A DNA stretch of 64,000 nucleotides from contig NZ_JAQFIL010000001.1 of NCBI RefSeq assembly GCF_029504655.1, forward strand, positions 3,973,001-4,037,000, in the 5' to 3' direction. This document shows positions 44,523 to 53,605 of this stretch, one piece after another. Positions within the stretch are counted from its first letter, which is position 1; each line of letters begins with the position of its first letter. Position numbers and translations under genes: made by a program. Source of the DNA: Catalinimonas alkaloidigena (GTDB taxonomy: Bacteria > Bacteroidota > Bacteroidia > Cytophagales > Cyclobacteriaceae). The notes under the pieces are model-generated. The model was not told where the DNA came from and searched no databases. It saw nothing but the letters and a program-made list of their open reading frames with translations.

Positions 44523-45386
44523 ATGAAGCCTATACTGGAAAAGCTGACACCTGAGCCGGAATGTTCTTTTGTCTTACAGAAAGACTCTTTTCCTTATTAC
44601 CCTACACCCTGGCATTATCATCCTGAATATGAGCTGGTGCTGGTACAAAAGAGCAGCGGTAAGCGGATCATCGGAGATCACATTTCCTACTTCTCTGATG
44701 GAGACCTGACATTGCTGGGCCCCAACCTTCCTCATGTATTTGATAACGATCCGGCATACTATGAGAAAAATTCCACGCTAAGAGCTGAAGCGATTGTCAT
44801 CCACTTTGCTGAAGACTTTTTAGGTAAGGGCTTTTTTATACTGCCTGAGATGGCCAAAGTCAAAAAGCTGCTCAACGCTTCCCGGCAAGGCTTGCAGATT
44901 GAAGGAGAGAGCAAAAATGAAATTGCTTTTCGCATGGAAAAGATGCTTCGCCTTTCTCCTCCTTTGCGGCTCACAGAATTGCTGAATATACTAATACACT
45001 TAGCCCAGACAGAAGCCTACACTACTTTAGCGAGTCCGGGCTTTGTGCAGCATTATGGCAACGCCAATGCGGAACGGCTGGACCCAGTGCTTGCCTACAT
45101 GATGCAGCATTTTACAGAAGACATCTCTCTGGAAGATGTCGCTGAGCTGGCGAATATGTCTCCTCAGTCTTTTTGCCGATTCTTCAAACACTGCACCCGC
45201 AAAACTTTTCTTGCCTTTCTCAACGAATTACGCGTAGGTTATGCCTGCCGCCTGATCAGTGACAACCGATATAATATTTCAGAAGTCTGTTATAAAAGCG
45301 GGTTTAACAACCTTTCTAATTTCAACCGGCAGTTTAAGCGCGTAATGCAGAAAACACCTTCGGAGTATAAGCGGGAATATGTTTAG
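44523..45386 (+). CDS. AraC-family transcriptional regulator with cupin domain
   Basis: 287 residues. An N-terminal cupin sensor domain (about 20-110, TPWHYHPEYELVLVQKSSGKR, FSDGDLTLLGPNLPHVFDN) is followed by two helix-turn-helix motifs (about 195-285; ISLEDVAELANMSPQSFCRFFKH, and ISEVCYKSGFNNLSNFNRQFKRVMQKTPSEY). It probably senses a small sugar-like ligand and controls the divergent oxidoreductase operon that begins 112 bp away. The last 4 bp overlap the 3' end of the convergent HEPN-like gene. Confidence 0.9.
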   Translation: MKPILEKLTPEPECSFVLQKDSFPYYPTPWHYHPEYELVLVQKSSGKRIIGDHISYFSDGDLTLLGPNLPHVFDNDPAYYEKNSTLRAEAIVIHFAEDFLGKGFFILPEMAKVKKLLNASRQGLQIEGESKNEIAFRMEKMLRLSPPLRLTELLNILIHLAQTEAYTTLASPGFVQHYGNANAERLDPVLAYMMQHFTEDISLEDVAELANMSPQSFCRFFKHCTRKTFLAFLNELRVGYACRLISDNRYNISEVCYKSGFNNLSNFNRQFKRVMQKTPSEYKREYV

Positions 45387-46333
45387 GAGAGATGAGTCAC
45401 CTCAGAATAGATAAAGTCATCCGTAATTTTTAAGGCTTCTGCTGCTTCTTTTCTTTCTATAGTTTTACCCGCATGAATAGCTTTGTTTCTTAGCACAGCT
45501 AGTTCAACAATTCCATACTTCCTTTTAAAGAGATTTAGATAACAAGCTAATTCGTATTTACTTTTTAACCCATTATACTTACTCAAAATGGAGTCTTTAA
45601 AACTATTGCTGTATTCTTTTTTTATATGCTTTTCAATTCTGTCAGTCAACAAAACCTCGACAGCAGAGGCACATTCAAATACATTTGAGCGATATTTTTG
45701 CTGAAAGAATAATTTTCTTGCTTCATTAAGTAATTGAAATGAAAGTGGAGGCTCTTTCAACTTTTCTACATAATCAATAATTTTACTGATGAGATTTGAA
45801 TCTAAGGCATTATAAGTTATAATAGAAGCATAAGCTGGCTTTGAGTACTTTTCATTAAATTTTTTGTCAAGCTTTTGCCTTAACTCATTTTTTGTTACAT
45901 AATTAATTTTTGGTCTAGTATTATAATACTTTGGAGCAAAAGATTCTTTAGTATGAATTGAGAGATACTGCCTGAAAAGTTCTATACTTTTTTTAATATC
46001 TTCCATCTTATTAATAATCTTTTCCCCTTCAATTTGATTTGTAAATGGTATAATCAAGATAGCTTTTCTTACAAAAACTTCAATTTCATTATTTTGATCA
46101 ATGCTAGTAACCATTCCCCATTCAAAATTATCTTTATACCATTTTCTAATACTTTTAGGGGTAAGTAGATAGGGATCATTGAAATTGCTATAAGACAAGG
46201 GAGATGAAACTTGAGGGAATTCAATATTAGCATTAATGCTATGTATTTTGATCTTGAAGGATTTCTCTAAAACTCCTTTTTCTACCGCTATTCCTTTTCC
46301 AAATTCAATTTCAAAAAAGATAAACTCATCCAT
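45383..46333 (-). CDS. AT-rich hypothetical protein with HEPN-like C-terminal region
   Basis: 316 residues, no family named with confidence. Lys/Asn/Ile/Phe-rich and clearly more AT-rich than flanking genes, hinting at separate origin. The N-terminal half is mixed alpha/beta (FFEIEFGKGIAVE, FVRKAILIIPFTNQI). The C-terminal part (about 205-316) is helical with FFQQKYRSNVFECASAVEVLLTD and RNKAIHAGKTI, the R-x4-H motif of HEPN domains. HEPN proteins are often RNases in toxin-antitoxin or phage-defence systems. No toxin or nucleotidyltransferase partner gene is adjacent. Its function is undetermined and the HEPN match is motif-level only. Confidence 0.6.
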   Translation of the reverse strand: MDEFIFFEIEFGKGIAVEKGVLEKSFKIKIHSINANIEFPQVSSPLSYSNFNDPYLLTPKSIRKWYKDNFEWGMVTSIDQNNEIEVFVRKAILIIPFTNQIEGEKIINKMEDIKKSIELFRQYLSIHTKESFAPKYYNTRPKINYVTKNELRQKLDKKFNEKYSKPAYASIITYNALDSNLISKIIDYVEKLKEPPLSFQLLNEARKLFFQQKYRSNVFECASAVEVLLTDRIEKHIKKEYSNSFKDSILSKYNGLKSKYELACYLNLFKRKYGIVELAVLRNKAIHAGKTIERKEAAEALKITDDFIYSEVTHLS

Positions 46334-46392
46334 CCCCTAAAATAAAAAGACCTATAAGATTAAGCGTTAAGAGAAGGAAAATATATTCTCAT

Positions 46393-47604
46393 TCAGGCAA
46401 GCTTCTTCACACTTCTTTCTTTCAGGTTAAAATAGTAAAGCAGTGCCACAAGGAGACTTGCTCCGGCACAGCTCCACCAGAGTATACTAAAGCCATATAC
46501 ATCAATTACGCGGGTACCCAGGTAGGGAGCCAGCATGAAAGCGCTGGCCCAGGATAGAGAGTACAAACCTATATAAGCTCCTTTGTTATCTTCACTCGCA
46601 CGATGAATAGTATAGGTCACCATAAAAGGCATGGCCATGATTTCAGCAAAGCTCAGCAAAAACATAGCGACTAGCAGTAATGAGAGTCCGGTACTGAAGT
46701 TTAGCAAAGCATACGATAGGCCGCATAGCAGTGTACCTATGATTATCATTTTCATCACCTGTACTCTGGGTTCCAGATAATTTACCAGTAACATTTCAAA
46801 CAGAAAAACAACCAATCCATTAAGCCCCAGCAGCAGTCCAATGGTACCTTCCGACAATTGATGTACTTCCCGGTAATAGATTGGCAAAGTGTTGAAAAGC
46901 TGAAAAAATACGATCGCATAAGCCGTAGTAAGCAGGACGAATACCATAAATGTTCCATCCCGATAGGGAGAGCTGCTTTTAAGGGCAGTTTTGATTGGAG
47001 CCGGAGCTACTTCACTAGGCGTCCTTTTTCTAAAATAGAAGTAAAAGAAAATACCTGCACATATACAGCTAATACCATCTGCATAAAATAATAATTCATA
47101 AGAACGGGAAGCAAGTAAACCTCCGATGGCTGGGCCGACCGAAAACCCCAGATTGATTGCCATGCGGTTCAGTGAAAAAGAACGGGTCACATTCTCAGGT
47201 TTTGAATAGGCTGCAACAGAGGCCGTATTGGCCGGACGTAGACATTCTACAACCATACTGGCCAGAAAAAGGGTGGGCAACAAATATTCATATTGGGTAA
47301 TCATAGGAAGCAGCAGAAACAATACCCCTCCCAGGGTGAGGCTTAGAAACTGCACCCAAAAGTTGCTGATCTTGTCTGACAGCCAGCCTCCCAGCAGTGA
47401 ACCAGCCATGGCTCCAAGACCATAGGTTGCCAACATAATCCCCGTTTCACCTATGCCAAAGCCCAGGGCATCGGTCAGATAAATACTCAGGAAAGGCAAT
47501 ACCATAGAACCTGCCCGGTTAATGAGCATTACCACGGCCAGCATCCAGGCCGCCTCTGACAGCCCGGCATAAGCATTTCGGTATAAAGACAGTAATTTGT
47601 ACAC
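46393..47604 (-). CDS. major facilitator superfamily transporter
   Basis: 403 residues, about 12 hydrophobic helices. Typical N-half helices (INRAGSMVLPFLSIYLTDAL, GLGAMAGSLLGGWLSDKI with the loop motif between TM2 and TM3) and a PANTASVAAYSKPE region; C-half SEGTIGLLLGLNGLVVFLFE. The set resembles MFS_1 drug or metabolite efflux proteins (for example YdgF/bicyclomycin-like). Transported compound is unknown. Single gene on the minus strand; the next upstream gene is divergent. Confidence 0.9.
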   Translation of the reverse strand: MYKLLSLYRNAYAGLSEAAWMLAVVMLINRAGSMVLPFLSIYLTDALGFGIGETGIMLATYGLGAMAGSLLGGWLSDKISNFWVQFLSLTLGGVLFLLLPMITQYEYLLPTLFLASMVVECLRPANTASVAAYSKPENVTRSFSLNRMAINLGFSVGPAIGGLLASRSYELLFYADGISCICAGIFFYFYFRKRTPSEVAPAPIKTALKSSSPYRDGTFMVFVLLTTAYAIVFFQLFNTLPIYYREVHQLSEGTIGLLLGLNGLVVFLFEMLLVNYLEPRVQVMKMIIIGTLLCGLSYALLNFSTGLSLLLVAMFLLSFAEIMAMPFMVTYTIHRASEDNKGAYIGLYSLSWASAFMLAPYLGTRVIDVYGFSILWWSCAGASLLVALLYYFNLKERSVKKLA

Positions 47605-47812
47605 AGATTAGGAAATAAGAAATATTGCTTACGGCAATATTCACGAAAGCCTTGCTGATTTAATTAAGAATGAGCAGTTTTTTTTCTCCCCATCAATACA
47701 ATTGTAAAAACTATAATTGTTTGAAATTCATCAATATTTACAATTCCAAAAATCATCTCAAACAAAGCTTCAAGATGAGCTGTTATTCGCATGATTTCAG
47801 AACAAAACATTT

Positions 47813-48547
47813 ATGATTGTAAATCCTACGTCCCAGGGTTGGGAAATTATTTTTCAGAGAGCACACGCCCTGCTGGCTGCCAAGCTGGCCTATTACTTAG
47901 CTAACAAATTAAGGACCCCGGAAGCTATCTGGCTGGAAATGCTCACCAGCATAGCCGAGCATGATGATGGTCAAACTGGCTGGAAAAGAAAAAATCACTT
48001 AACAGAAGCCAATGCCCCCAAAGACATCACGCAGCAAAAATATAACCTCGAGCAGGCTCGCAGGGTAGTTTCAGAGTCTGCACACAAATCACGCTGGATA
48101 GCCCTGATGTCATCACTACATGCGTATCATTTACATCATCCTTTCCAGGGTGATAATCAGGAGGTAGATCAATTTCTGGAGGAGCAGAAAACTTACCAAA
48201 AATTGCTGCGTAAATCGCTGAAAATATCTGAAGAAGAAAGCGAAGTTGCCTATACAGTAATGCGCTGGTGCGATGAATGTTCTCTGATTCTATGTAAATC
48301 ACAGATTCCCCCCCAGGATAAAAAGCTGGAAGTGGGAATGCTTCCTTACGGCACTTCACGTTTTATCCACCAGCAAGGTGACAAAGTCAGCGTTAGTCCA
48401 TGGCCTTTTGAGAAAAAGCAGTTTGAAATCTCAGTAGAATACTACAGCGTGGACCAGCTTGCCTTTGATAATGATGAGTCACTAAGAAAGCACCTTAAAG
48501 ATCAGTCACCGAATGTACGATGCTGGCATTTTGCCGAACATAGCTAG
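47813..48547 (+). CDS. DUF3891-family protein
   Basis: 244 residues. Motifs of the DUF3891 family: IIFQRAHALLAAKLAYYLA near the start, IAEHDDGQTGW (an HD-like pair), SLHAYHLHHP, MRWCDECSLILCK and WPFEKKQFEISVEYY at the end. His and Asp residues of the HD-like segments suggest metal binding, but no activity is known. Soluble, cytosolic by sequence. Transcribed alone and convergent with the dehydrogenase gene 3 bp after its stop. Confidence 0.82.
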   Translation: MIVNPTSQGWEIIFQRAHALLAAKLAYYLANKLRTPEAIWLEMLTSIAEHDDGQTGWKRKNHLTEANAPKDITQQKYNLEQARRVVSESAHKSRWIALMSSLHAYHLHHPFQGDNQEVDQFLEEQKTYQKLLRKSLKISEEESEVAYTVMRWCDECSLILCKSQIPPQDKKLEVGMLPYGTSRFIHQQGDKVSVSPWPFEKKQFEISVEYYSVDQLAFDNDESLRKHLKDQSPNVRCWHFAEHS

Positions 48548-48550
48548 CAG

Positions 48551-51500
48551 TTATACCAGTGCCTCATACAAAATTTCAGCAGTATGCTTGGCAATACGAC
48601 CGGTTCCGTCTTTGATCTGGTGGCGACAACTTGTCCCCGGTGCGGCGATGATCACCTCCTCCGGCTGCTTACGCACTGTGGGGAATAAGACCAGCTCACC
48701 TATCTGCATAGAAACATCAAAATGTTCTTTTTCATAACCAAAAGAGCCAGCCATACCACAGCATCCTGAAGGTATCATATGCATTTCGTAGTTTTCCGGC
48801 AGGCTCAGCATTTTCTTGGTAGGTACTAGTGAAGAGAGTGCTTTCTGATGGCAATGTCCGTGCAGCTTAATCACTTTCTTTTCTTTGGTAAAAGCTTCTT
48901 TGGTAATATTACCTTTATCTATCTCACGGGCAACAAACTCATCAAACAGATAAGTATGTTCAGCTATGCTTTTTGCCGCTTCCTGCTCTTTTCCACGCGT
49001 CAGATCAACGTATTCATCCCGAAGCGTTAAAATAGCAGAAGGCTCAATGCCAATAATAGGTGTCTGTTCACTGACGATATCCTTCAGATAGCTGATATTT
49101 TTCTGTGCAATCGCTTTTGCCTTGCGCAGCATGCCTTTGGAAAGATAAGTCCTTCCGCTTTCTTCATGCCTGGGGATTTCTACTTCATAGCCTAATTTCT
49201 CCAACAGAAGAATAGCCTTTATTCCGACCTCAGTATCATTGTAATTGGTAAATTCATCGCAGAACAAATAGACTTTTCCTTTACCTGTCTGCTGCTTTAC
49301 CGGCATTTCAGAATATTCATCCCCAACGGGCGTGGTGGAAGGAGCGGAAAACCCACTCAATGCTACTCTGTTACCCTGCTTATGTTTCTGGTACCACTTG
49401 CGCAAAGTGGTTTTGTGCAAGAGCGGCATAGACCGACCCGGCGCAAATCCAGTTATTTTTTTCAGTATGCTGGAAGTAAACGGATTTTTTACTGACCAAT
49501 TGTATAAGCCCGGGCTCAAGGCAGCTAATGAAGTAAGCCTGGTAAAATTACCGATAATCCGATTCCGAAATCCTACACCTTTAGCATCATAATAATGCTG
49601 TAAGAACTCAGCTTTCAGTTTTCCTACATCCACATTAGAAGGGCATTCTGATTTACAGCCTTTACAGGATAAGCATAAGTCCATCACTTCTTTGATCTCT
49701 TCATGGGCAAAGCGGTTGGGCTGCTCAGAATTGGTCAGAAAATGTCGCAGGATATTGGCCCTGGCGCGGGTAGTATCTTTTTCATCGCGCGTAGCCATAT
49801 AGCTGGGGCACATGGTACCGCCTGAAATATGCGTCTTACGACAGTCGCCGGAGCCATTACACTGCTCTGCTGCTCTTAACACCCCCAGATTCTGGCTAAA
49901 GTCAAAAATAGTGTCAATTTCAGGAGTTGGATGATCAGGCATATAACGCAGGTACTCGTTCATGGGAGGGGCATCCACAATTTTTCCCGGGTTAAATATA
50001 TTTTTGGGGTCCCATGTATGCTTTACCTCCCTGATAAGTCCATAGTTTTTATCTCCGATCATGAATCGGATAAACTCAGCTCTCAGCCTGCCGTCACCAT
50101 GCTCACCACTCAGTGAACCTCGATATTTTTTCACCAGTTGCGCAATATCCTGCGCTATGGTACGAAACATCTCATTGCCCGGCTGGGTCTTCAGGTTAAG
50201 AATGGGTCTGAGGTGGAGTTCTCCATCTCCCGCATGTGCATAGTGCACACAGGATAAACCGTATTTTTTGAGGGTAAGGTTAAACTCAGCGATGTATTCA
50301 GGAAGGTCGCTCACAGCTACCGCAGTGTCTTCAATCACTGGCTGCGCCTTAGCATCTCCCGGAACATTGCCCAGCAGACCCAAACCGGCTTTGCGAACGT
50401 TCCAGGCATCCCGGCTATCCTGATTGTAGAGTACCGGAAAGTGATATCCCAGCTCATTTTCCTGCATTTCTTTGTACATGGCTTCAATGGCAGCATCTAC
50501 CTCTTCTCTGGTTTCCCGGGCAAACTCAATCATGAGTACTGCTTTTGGTGAACCTTCAATGAAAGAAGCATACTTTCGGTACTCTATATTGGCACGGGTA
50601 CGCTCTATGATATGATCATCCATCAACTCAGAAGCACCGGCACCATGTTTCATGGCAATAATGTTGGCCCGCAAAGAATCATCAATGGTTTTGAAGTGAG
50701 GGCAGGCTACACCTACTTCTTTGGGGGGTAAGGGCAGGCAGTTTAGTTTGATTTCAGTAATGAATGCCAGTGAGCCTTCAGAGCCGCAGATCAGCTTACA
50801 CATATTGAAAGCTTCACCTCCTTCGGTAAAAATCTCGCTGTCCATCAGCACATCTATGGCATAGCCGGTATTTCGGCGGCGTTTGATTTCCTTTTTAGGA
50901 AACTGCGCTCTTATCTCATCCTGAACTGCTTGATCAGAAAGGCGGTCACGAAGGGTTCGGTAGATCCTGGTTTCCAGCTCGCTAACTGCAGTTTCCCCGC
51001 TACACTTCTTCTCAAATTCTTCAGGGGTAAGTGCTTTAAAAACCGTTTTACTGCCATCACTTAATATAGCTTTGACCTCCAAGGTATGTTCACGGGTAGT
51101 CTGGTAGATAGGCGAATGCAGCCCACAGGAGTTGTTACCAACCATCCCTCCTATCATCGCACGGTTGGCGGTAGAAGTTTCCGGCCCAAAGTAAAGGTCT
51201 TGATCTTTGAGGTAGTAGTTAAGATCATCACGAATGACTCCCGGCTGCACCCTCGCCCAGCTTTCTTTTTCGTTGATTTCCAGTATGTTGGTAAATGTCT
51301 GAGAAATGTCTACGACTATCCCCTTTCCTACTACCTGTCCTGCCAGTGAGGTGCCTGCGGCCCGCGGTATCAGCGACACTCTATGTTGATCAGCAAATTT
51401 AATCAGTTTGATGATGTCTACCTCTGTCTCAGGTATGGCCACTGCCAGGGGCATTTCCTGGTAAGCAGACGCATCCGTAGCATAGAGCGTACGCATCATA

Positions 51501-51562
51501 TGATCGTAATGTAATTTTCCTTCTAGAGTATGTGCCAGTTGTTTGAGCTGCTGATTGTCCAT
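48551..51562 (-). CDS. FAD-linked oxidase/Fe-S (GlcD-GlcF-type) fused dehydrogenase
   Basis: 1003 residues from the ATG at 51562; 14 more codons are open upstream but not conserved-looking. N-half: PCMH FAD-binding (VSLIPRAAGTSLAGQVVGKGIVVD, ATVGGMVGNNSCG-like MIGGMVGNNSCGLHSP) and the FAD-linked oxidase C-terminal domain (HYAHAGDGELHLRPI, GSLSGEHGDGRLRAEF). C-half: Fe-S binding (LSCKGCKSECPSNVD) and CCG-type motif IPSGCCGMAGSFGYEKEH. This architecture is that of bacterial D-2-hydroxyglutarate/D-lactate dehydrogenases of the Dld-II/Ydi-J type, transferring electrons to the quinone pool. The exact hydroxyacid is not predictable. Convergent with the DUF3891 gene. Confidence 0.92.
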   Translation of the reverse strand: MDNQQLKQLAHTLEGKLHYDHMMRTLYATDASAYQEMPLAVAIPETEVDIIKLIKFADQHRVSLIPRAAGTSLAGQVVGKGIVVDISQTFTNILEINEKESWARVQPGVIRDDLNYYLKDQDLYFGPETSTANRAMIGGMVGNNSCGLHSPIYQTTREHTLEVKAILSDGSKTVFKALTPEEFEKKCSGETAVSELETRIYRTLRDRLSDQAVQDEIRAQFPKKEIKRRRNTGYAIDVLMDSEIFTEGGEAFNMCKLICGSEGSLAFITEIKLNCLPLPPKEVGVACPHFKTIDDSLRANIIAMKHGAGASELMDDHIIERTRANIEYRKYASFIEGSPKAVLMIEFARETREEVDAAIEAMYKEMQENELGYHFPVLYNQDSRDAWNVRKAGLGLLGNVPGDAKAQPVIEDTAVAVSDLPEYIAEFNLTLKKYGLSCVHYAHAGDGELHLRPILNLKTQPGNEMFRTIAQDIAQLVKKYRGSLSGEHGDGRLRAEFIRFMIGDKNYGLIREVKHTWDPKNIFNPGKIVDAPPMNEYLRYMPDHPTPEIDTIFDFSQNLGVLRAAEQCNGSGDCRKTHISGGTMCPSYMATRDEKDTTRARANILRHFLTNSEQPNRFAHEEIKEVMDLCLSCKGCKSECPSNVDVGKLKAEFLQHYYDAKGVGFRNRIIGNFTRLTSLAALSPGLYNWSVKNPFTSSILKKITGFAPGRSMPLLHKTTLRKWYQKHKQGNRVALSGFSAPSTTPVGDEYSEMPVKQQTGKGKVYLFCDEFTNYNDTEVGIKAILLLEKLGYEVEIPRHEESGRTYLSKGMLRKAKAIAQKNISYLKDIVSEQTPIIGIEPSAILTLRDEYVDLTRGKEQEAAKSIAEHTYLFDEFVAREIDKGNITKEAFTKEKKVIKLHGHCHQKALSSLVPTKKMLSLPENYEMHMIPSGCCGMAGSFGYEKEHFDVSMQIGELVLFPTVRKQPEEVIIAAPGTSCRHQIKDGTGRIAKHTAEILYEALV

Positions 51563-51721
51563 AGTCTTCTTTTCGGTCTTCTTGCTGCTGTAAATGTAAT
51601 ACAAAATAGACAGGGCTTAAGTTTTTCACCTCCAAAATGTTTATAAATCCCCGCTTAAAGGTATATACGGATAAACTAGCCTCTACCTGCATAAGTAAGT
51701 CTCACTCTAAATTACTTAGTT

Positions 51722-51928
51722 ATGGAAATTCAATCTTATGTGGTAAGAAGCAACCGACAAAAAGAAGCCAGTAATAATCACCGGTACTTTCTATTGTTAG
51801 AGCCCAAAAATCCTTCAAGCAATGTACAACACATTGTAATTTACTTCTTCGTACGGGAAAGAGTGACTAATGAGGACAATGTAGGATACCACCCCCTTAG
51901 TCGTACTAAGCATAAAGTGATCCGGTAG
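51722..51928 (+). CDS. small hypothetical protein
   Basis: 68 residues, not recognised. Sequence is polar and basic (SNRQKEASNNHRYFLLLEP, VIYFFVRERV, RTKHKVIR) with a possible short beta-strand pair. No signal peptide. It lies in a 390-bp gap between two minus-strand genes and has an AT-rich upstream region. The coding reality is uncertain; kept because frame, start context and amino-acid mix are plausible. Confidence 0.4.
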   Translation: MEIQSYVVRSNRQKEASNNHRYFLLLEPKNPSSNVQHIVIYFFVRERVTNEDNVGYHPLSRTKHKVIR

Positions 51929-51955
51929 TCAGCAATCAGCCTGAAACAAAGAGTT

Positions 51956-52414
51956 TCAGCCTTCTTTCCCCCACTGCACCAGAAATGCCCCGGCAATTAA
52001 TAAAAGTACGCCGATGATTTTTCTAAAATTGATTGCCTGCACATCAAAGCCCATCCATCCGTAGTGATCTACAATGACTGAAAAAATGAGCTGACTGGCG
52101 ATGATCAGCCCGAATAGCTTGGTAGGACCAATAATCGGTGCAATGAAAATGACTGAGGTGATGAAAAAAGCACCTAAAATGCCTCCCAACCACATCCACC
52201 AGCGGGTGCGCATAATGTGTTCTGAATTTAGCAGGGAAGGATCAGTACCTACGATAATGTTCAGTATTAACAGTGAGAGTGCTCCGGTAGAAAAAGAGAT
52301 TAAAGCAGCTAGAAAAGGGCTGCCTAACATGGCTCTGAGTTGAGTATTGGCCCCGGATTGAATCACTACTCCCATGCCTACCAGCAAAGGAATCACTAAA
52401 AGTAAGTTTCGCAT
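51956..52414 (-). CDS. DMT-superfamily (YdcZ/DUF606-type) transporter
   Basis: 152 residues from the ATG at 52414; the frame extends 7 codons but MRNLLLVIPLLVGMGVVIQ is a better N-terminal helix. Five transmembrane helices, with GANTQLRAMLGSPFLAALISF, WWMWLGGILGAFFITSVIFI and LFGLIIASQLIFSVIVDHYGWMGF, as in the DMT_YdcZ family (half-size transporters likely forming dimers). Substrate unknown. Preceded by the transglutaminase-like gene with a 70-bp gap on the same strand, so co-transcription is possible. Confidence 0.85.
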   Translation of the reverse strand: MRNLLLVIPLLVGMGVVIQSGANTQLRAMLGSPFLAALISFSTGALSLLILNIIVGTDPSLLNSEHIMRTRWWMWLGGILGAFFITSVIFIAPIIGPTKLFGLIIASQLIFSVIVDHYGWMGFDVQAINFRKIIGVLLLIAGAFLVQWGKEG

Positions 52415-52484
52415 AAAAAATATCAGACTGGTCAAAATGCCAAAGATATACGAATCCTCCTGATATAAAAAAGTAGATACTCAA

Positions 52485-53321
52485 CTACCTGCCTGCCTGC
52501 TGCATCGGCCTATTGGTTACCTGATTGATCAGCAGGCGTAGTGTCTCCATGCGTTTGGCGGGATATAAATAGGAGGCATAATCCAAATATTGAGTAGCCA
52601 GCTTCAAATTCTGCTGGTTATAATGATCTACCGCTTCATTGTAATAATTGAGAGCCGCCAGTTGCTTTAAGCCTATTTCTTCATCAATGACGAAATTGTA
52701 AGTATAGTGGTCCTGTTGATCAGACTGCACATCTTCAGCATACATCCGGATCATCTCCTGCACTCTTTCAGGCTCTTCCACAAATCCACTTCTGGCATCC
52801 GTACTTTCCAAAAGGACAGGAGCTTTCTCATCGCCGGGCTGTGCTATCAGATATACATGATAGGGTAATTCTTTGATGATATAATCAACCTCTAAAGCTT
52901 CAAGAATTAAGGCATAAAATGCGCTACCAGTGATACAGTCATACTGTCCTTTATCCAAAAGGTCATTCAAACTGGCATGCGCAGTATAATGCTTCAAGTA
53001 GCGATTATGAATTTTGTAAAAAGTGTACTTAAGAAACTGCTTTTCAGAACGATACCGCTGCTTTCTTTTGGCTAACTTTTGGGTAAATTTTTCTATATCA
53101 TCCAGAGAAGCTATCAGTTGTTCTTCAGTAAGCTGTGTGTCGACTCCTAGAAAAAGAGAAAATTGCTCCTGAGAAATTAATGTCTGTGCTTTCTGTGTGC
53201 TATCCTCTTGATGCAAGGACATAGCAGACAACTCCAGGCTTATACTCTGAAGTATGTATATACTGCACATTAATGCTGTGCATATGTAAAGCTTAGAACG
53301 ACGAACAAATAAAATCTCCAT
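52485..53321 (-). CDS. exported transglutaminase-like protein with helical tail
   Basis: 278 residues. Signal or membrane segment at about 12-34. The centre has QYDCITGSAFYALILEALEV (candidate Cys), LPYHVYLIAQPG (candidate His), and LLESTDARSGF (candidate Asp), in the order of a papain-like/transglutaminase (SirB1-like) triad. The C-terminal 70 residues are helical, like a TPR pair (LNYYNEAVDHYNQQNLKLATQYLDYA). The protein is probably periplasmic. Activity and partner are unknown; the triad assignment is by motif only. Terminal residues PMQQAGR lie 70 bp from the YdcZ-type gene. Confidence 0.62.
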   Translation of the reverse strand: MEILFVRRSKLYICTALMCSIYILQSISLELSAMSLHQEDSTQKAQTLISQEQFSLFLGVDTQLTEEQLIASLDDIEKFTQKLAKRKQRYRSEKQFLKYTFYKIHNRYLKHYTAHASLNDLLDKGQYDCITGSAFYALILEALEVDYIIKELPYHVYLIAQPGDEKAPVLLESTDARSGFVEEPERVQEMIRMYAEDVQSDQQDHYTYNFVIDEEIGLKQLAALNYYNEAVDHYNQQNLKLATQYLDYASYLYPAKRMETLRLLINQVTNRPMQQAGR

Positions 53322-53605
53322 TACGGCACCTCCCTTTCTTTATTTATTTCTCCTGATTGTTGAGTCAAACAAGATACATATTTTCTTAACAATTTGTTAA
53401 CATTAAATTAACGTTGGGGTAATGACTGATTAACATATGTAATTGCTATGTGTTTAGAAAAGAGAGATTTGTGAGCCTGAAAGTGGCTTAAATTATTTTT
53501 CAGCAAGAAAATTGAGCATTTCTACCCAGAAATCGCTGAAGATTTTCAGATTAACTTAATGTTAAGGATGCAAGAAATTACTAAAAAAAGAGTGGATTGA
53601 TAGGA

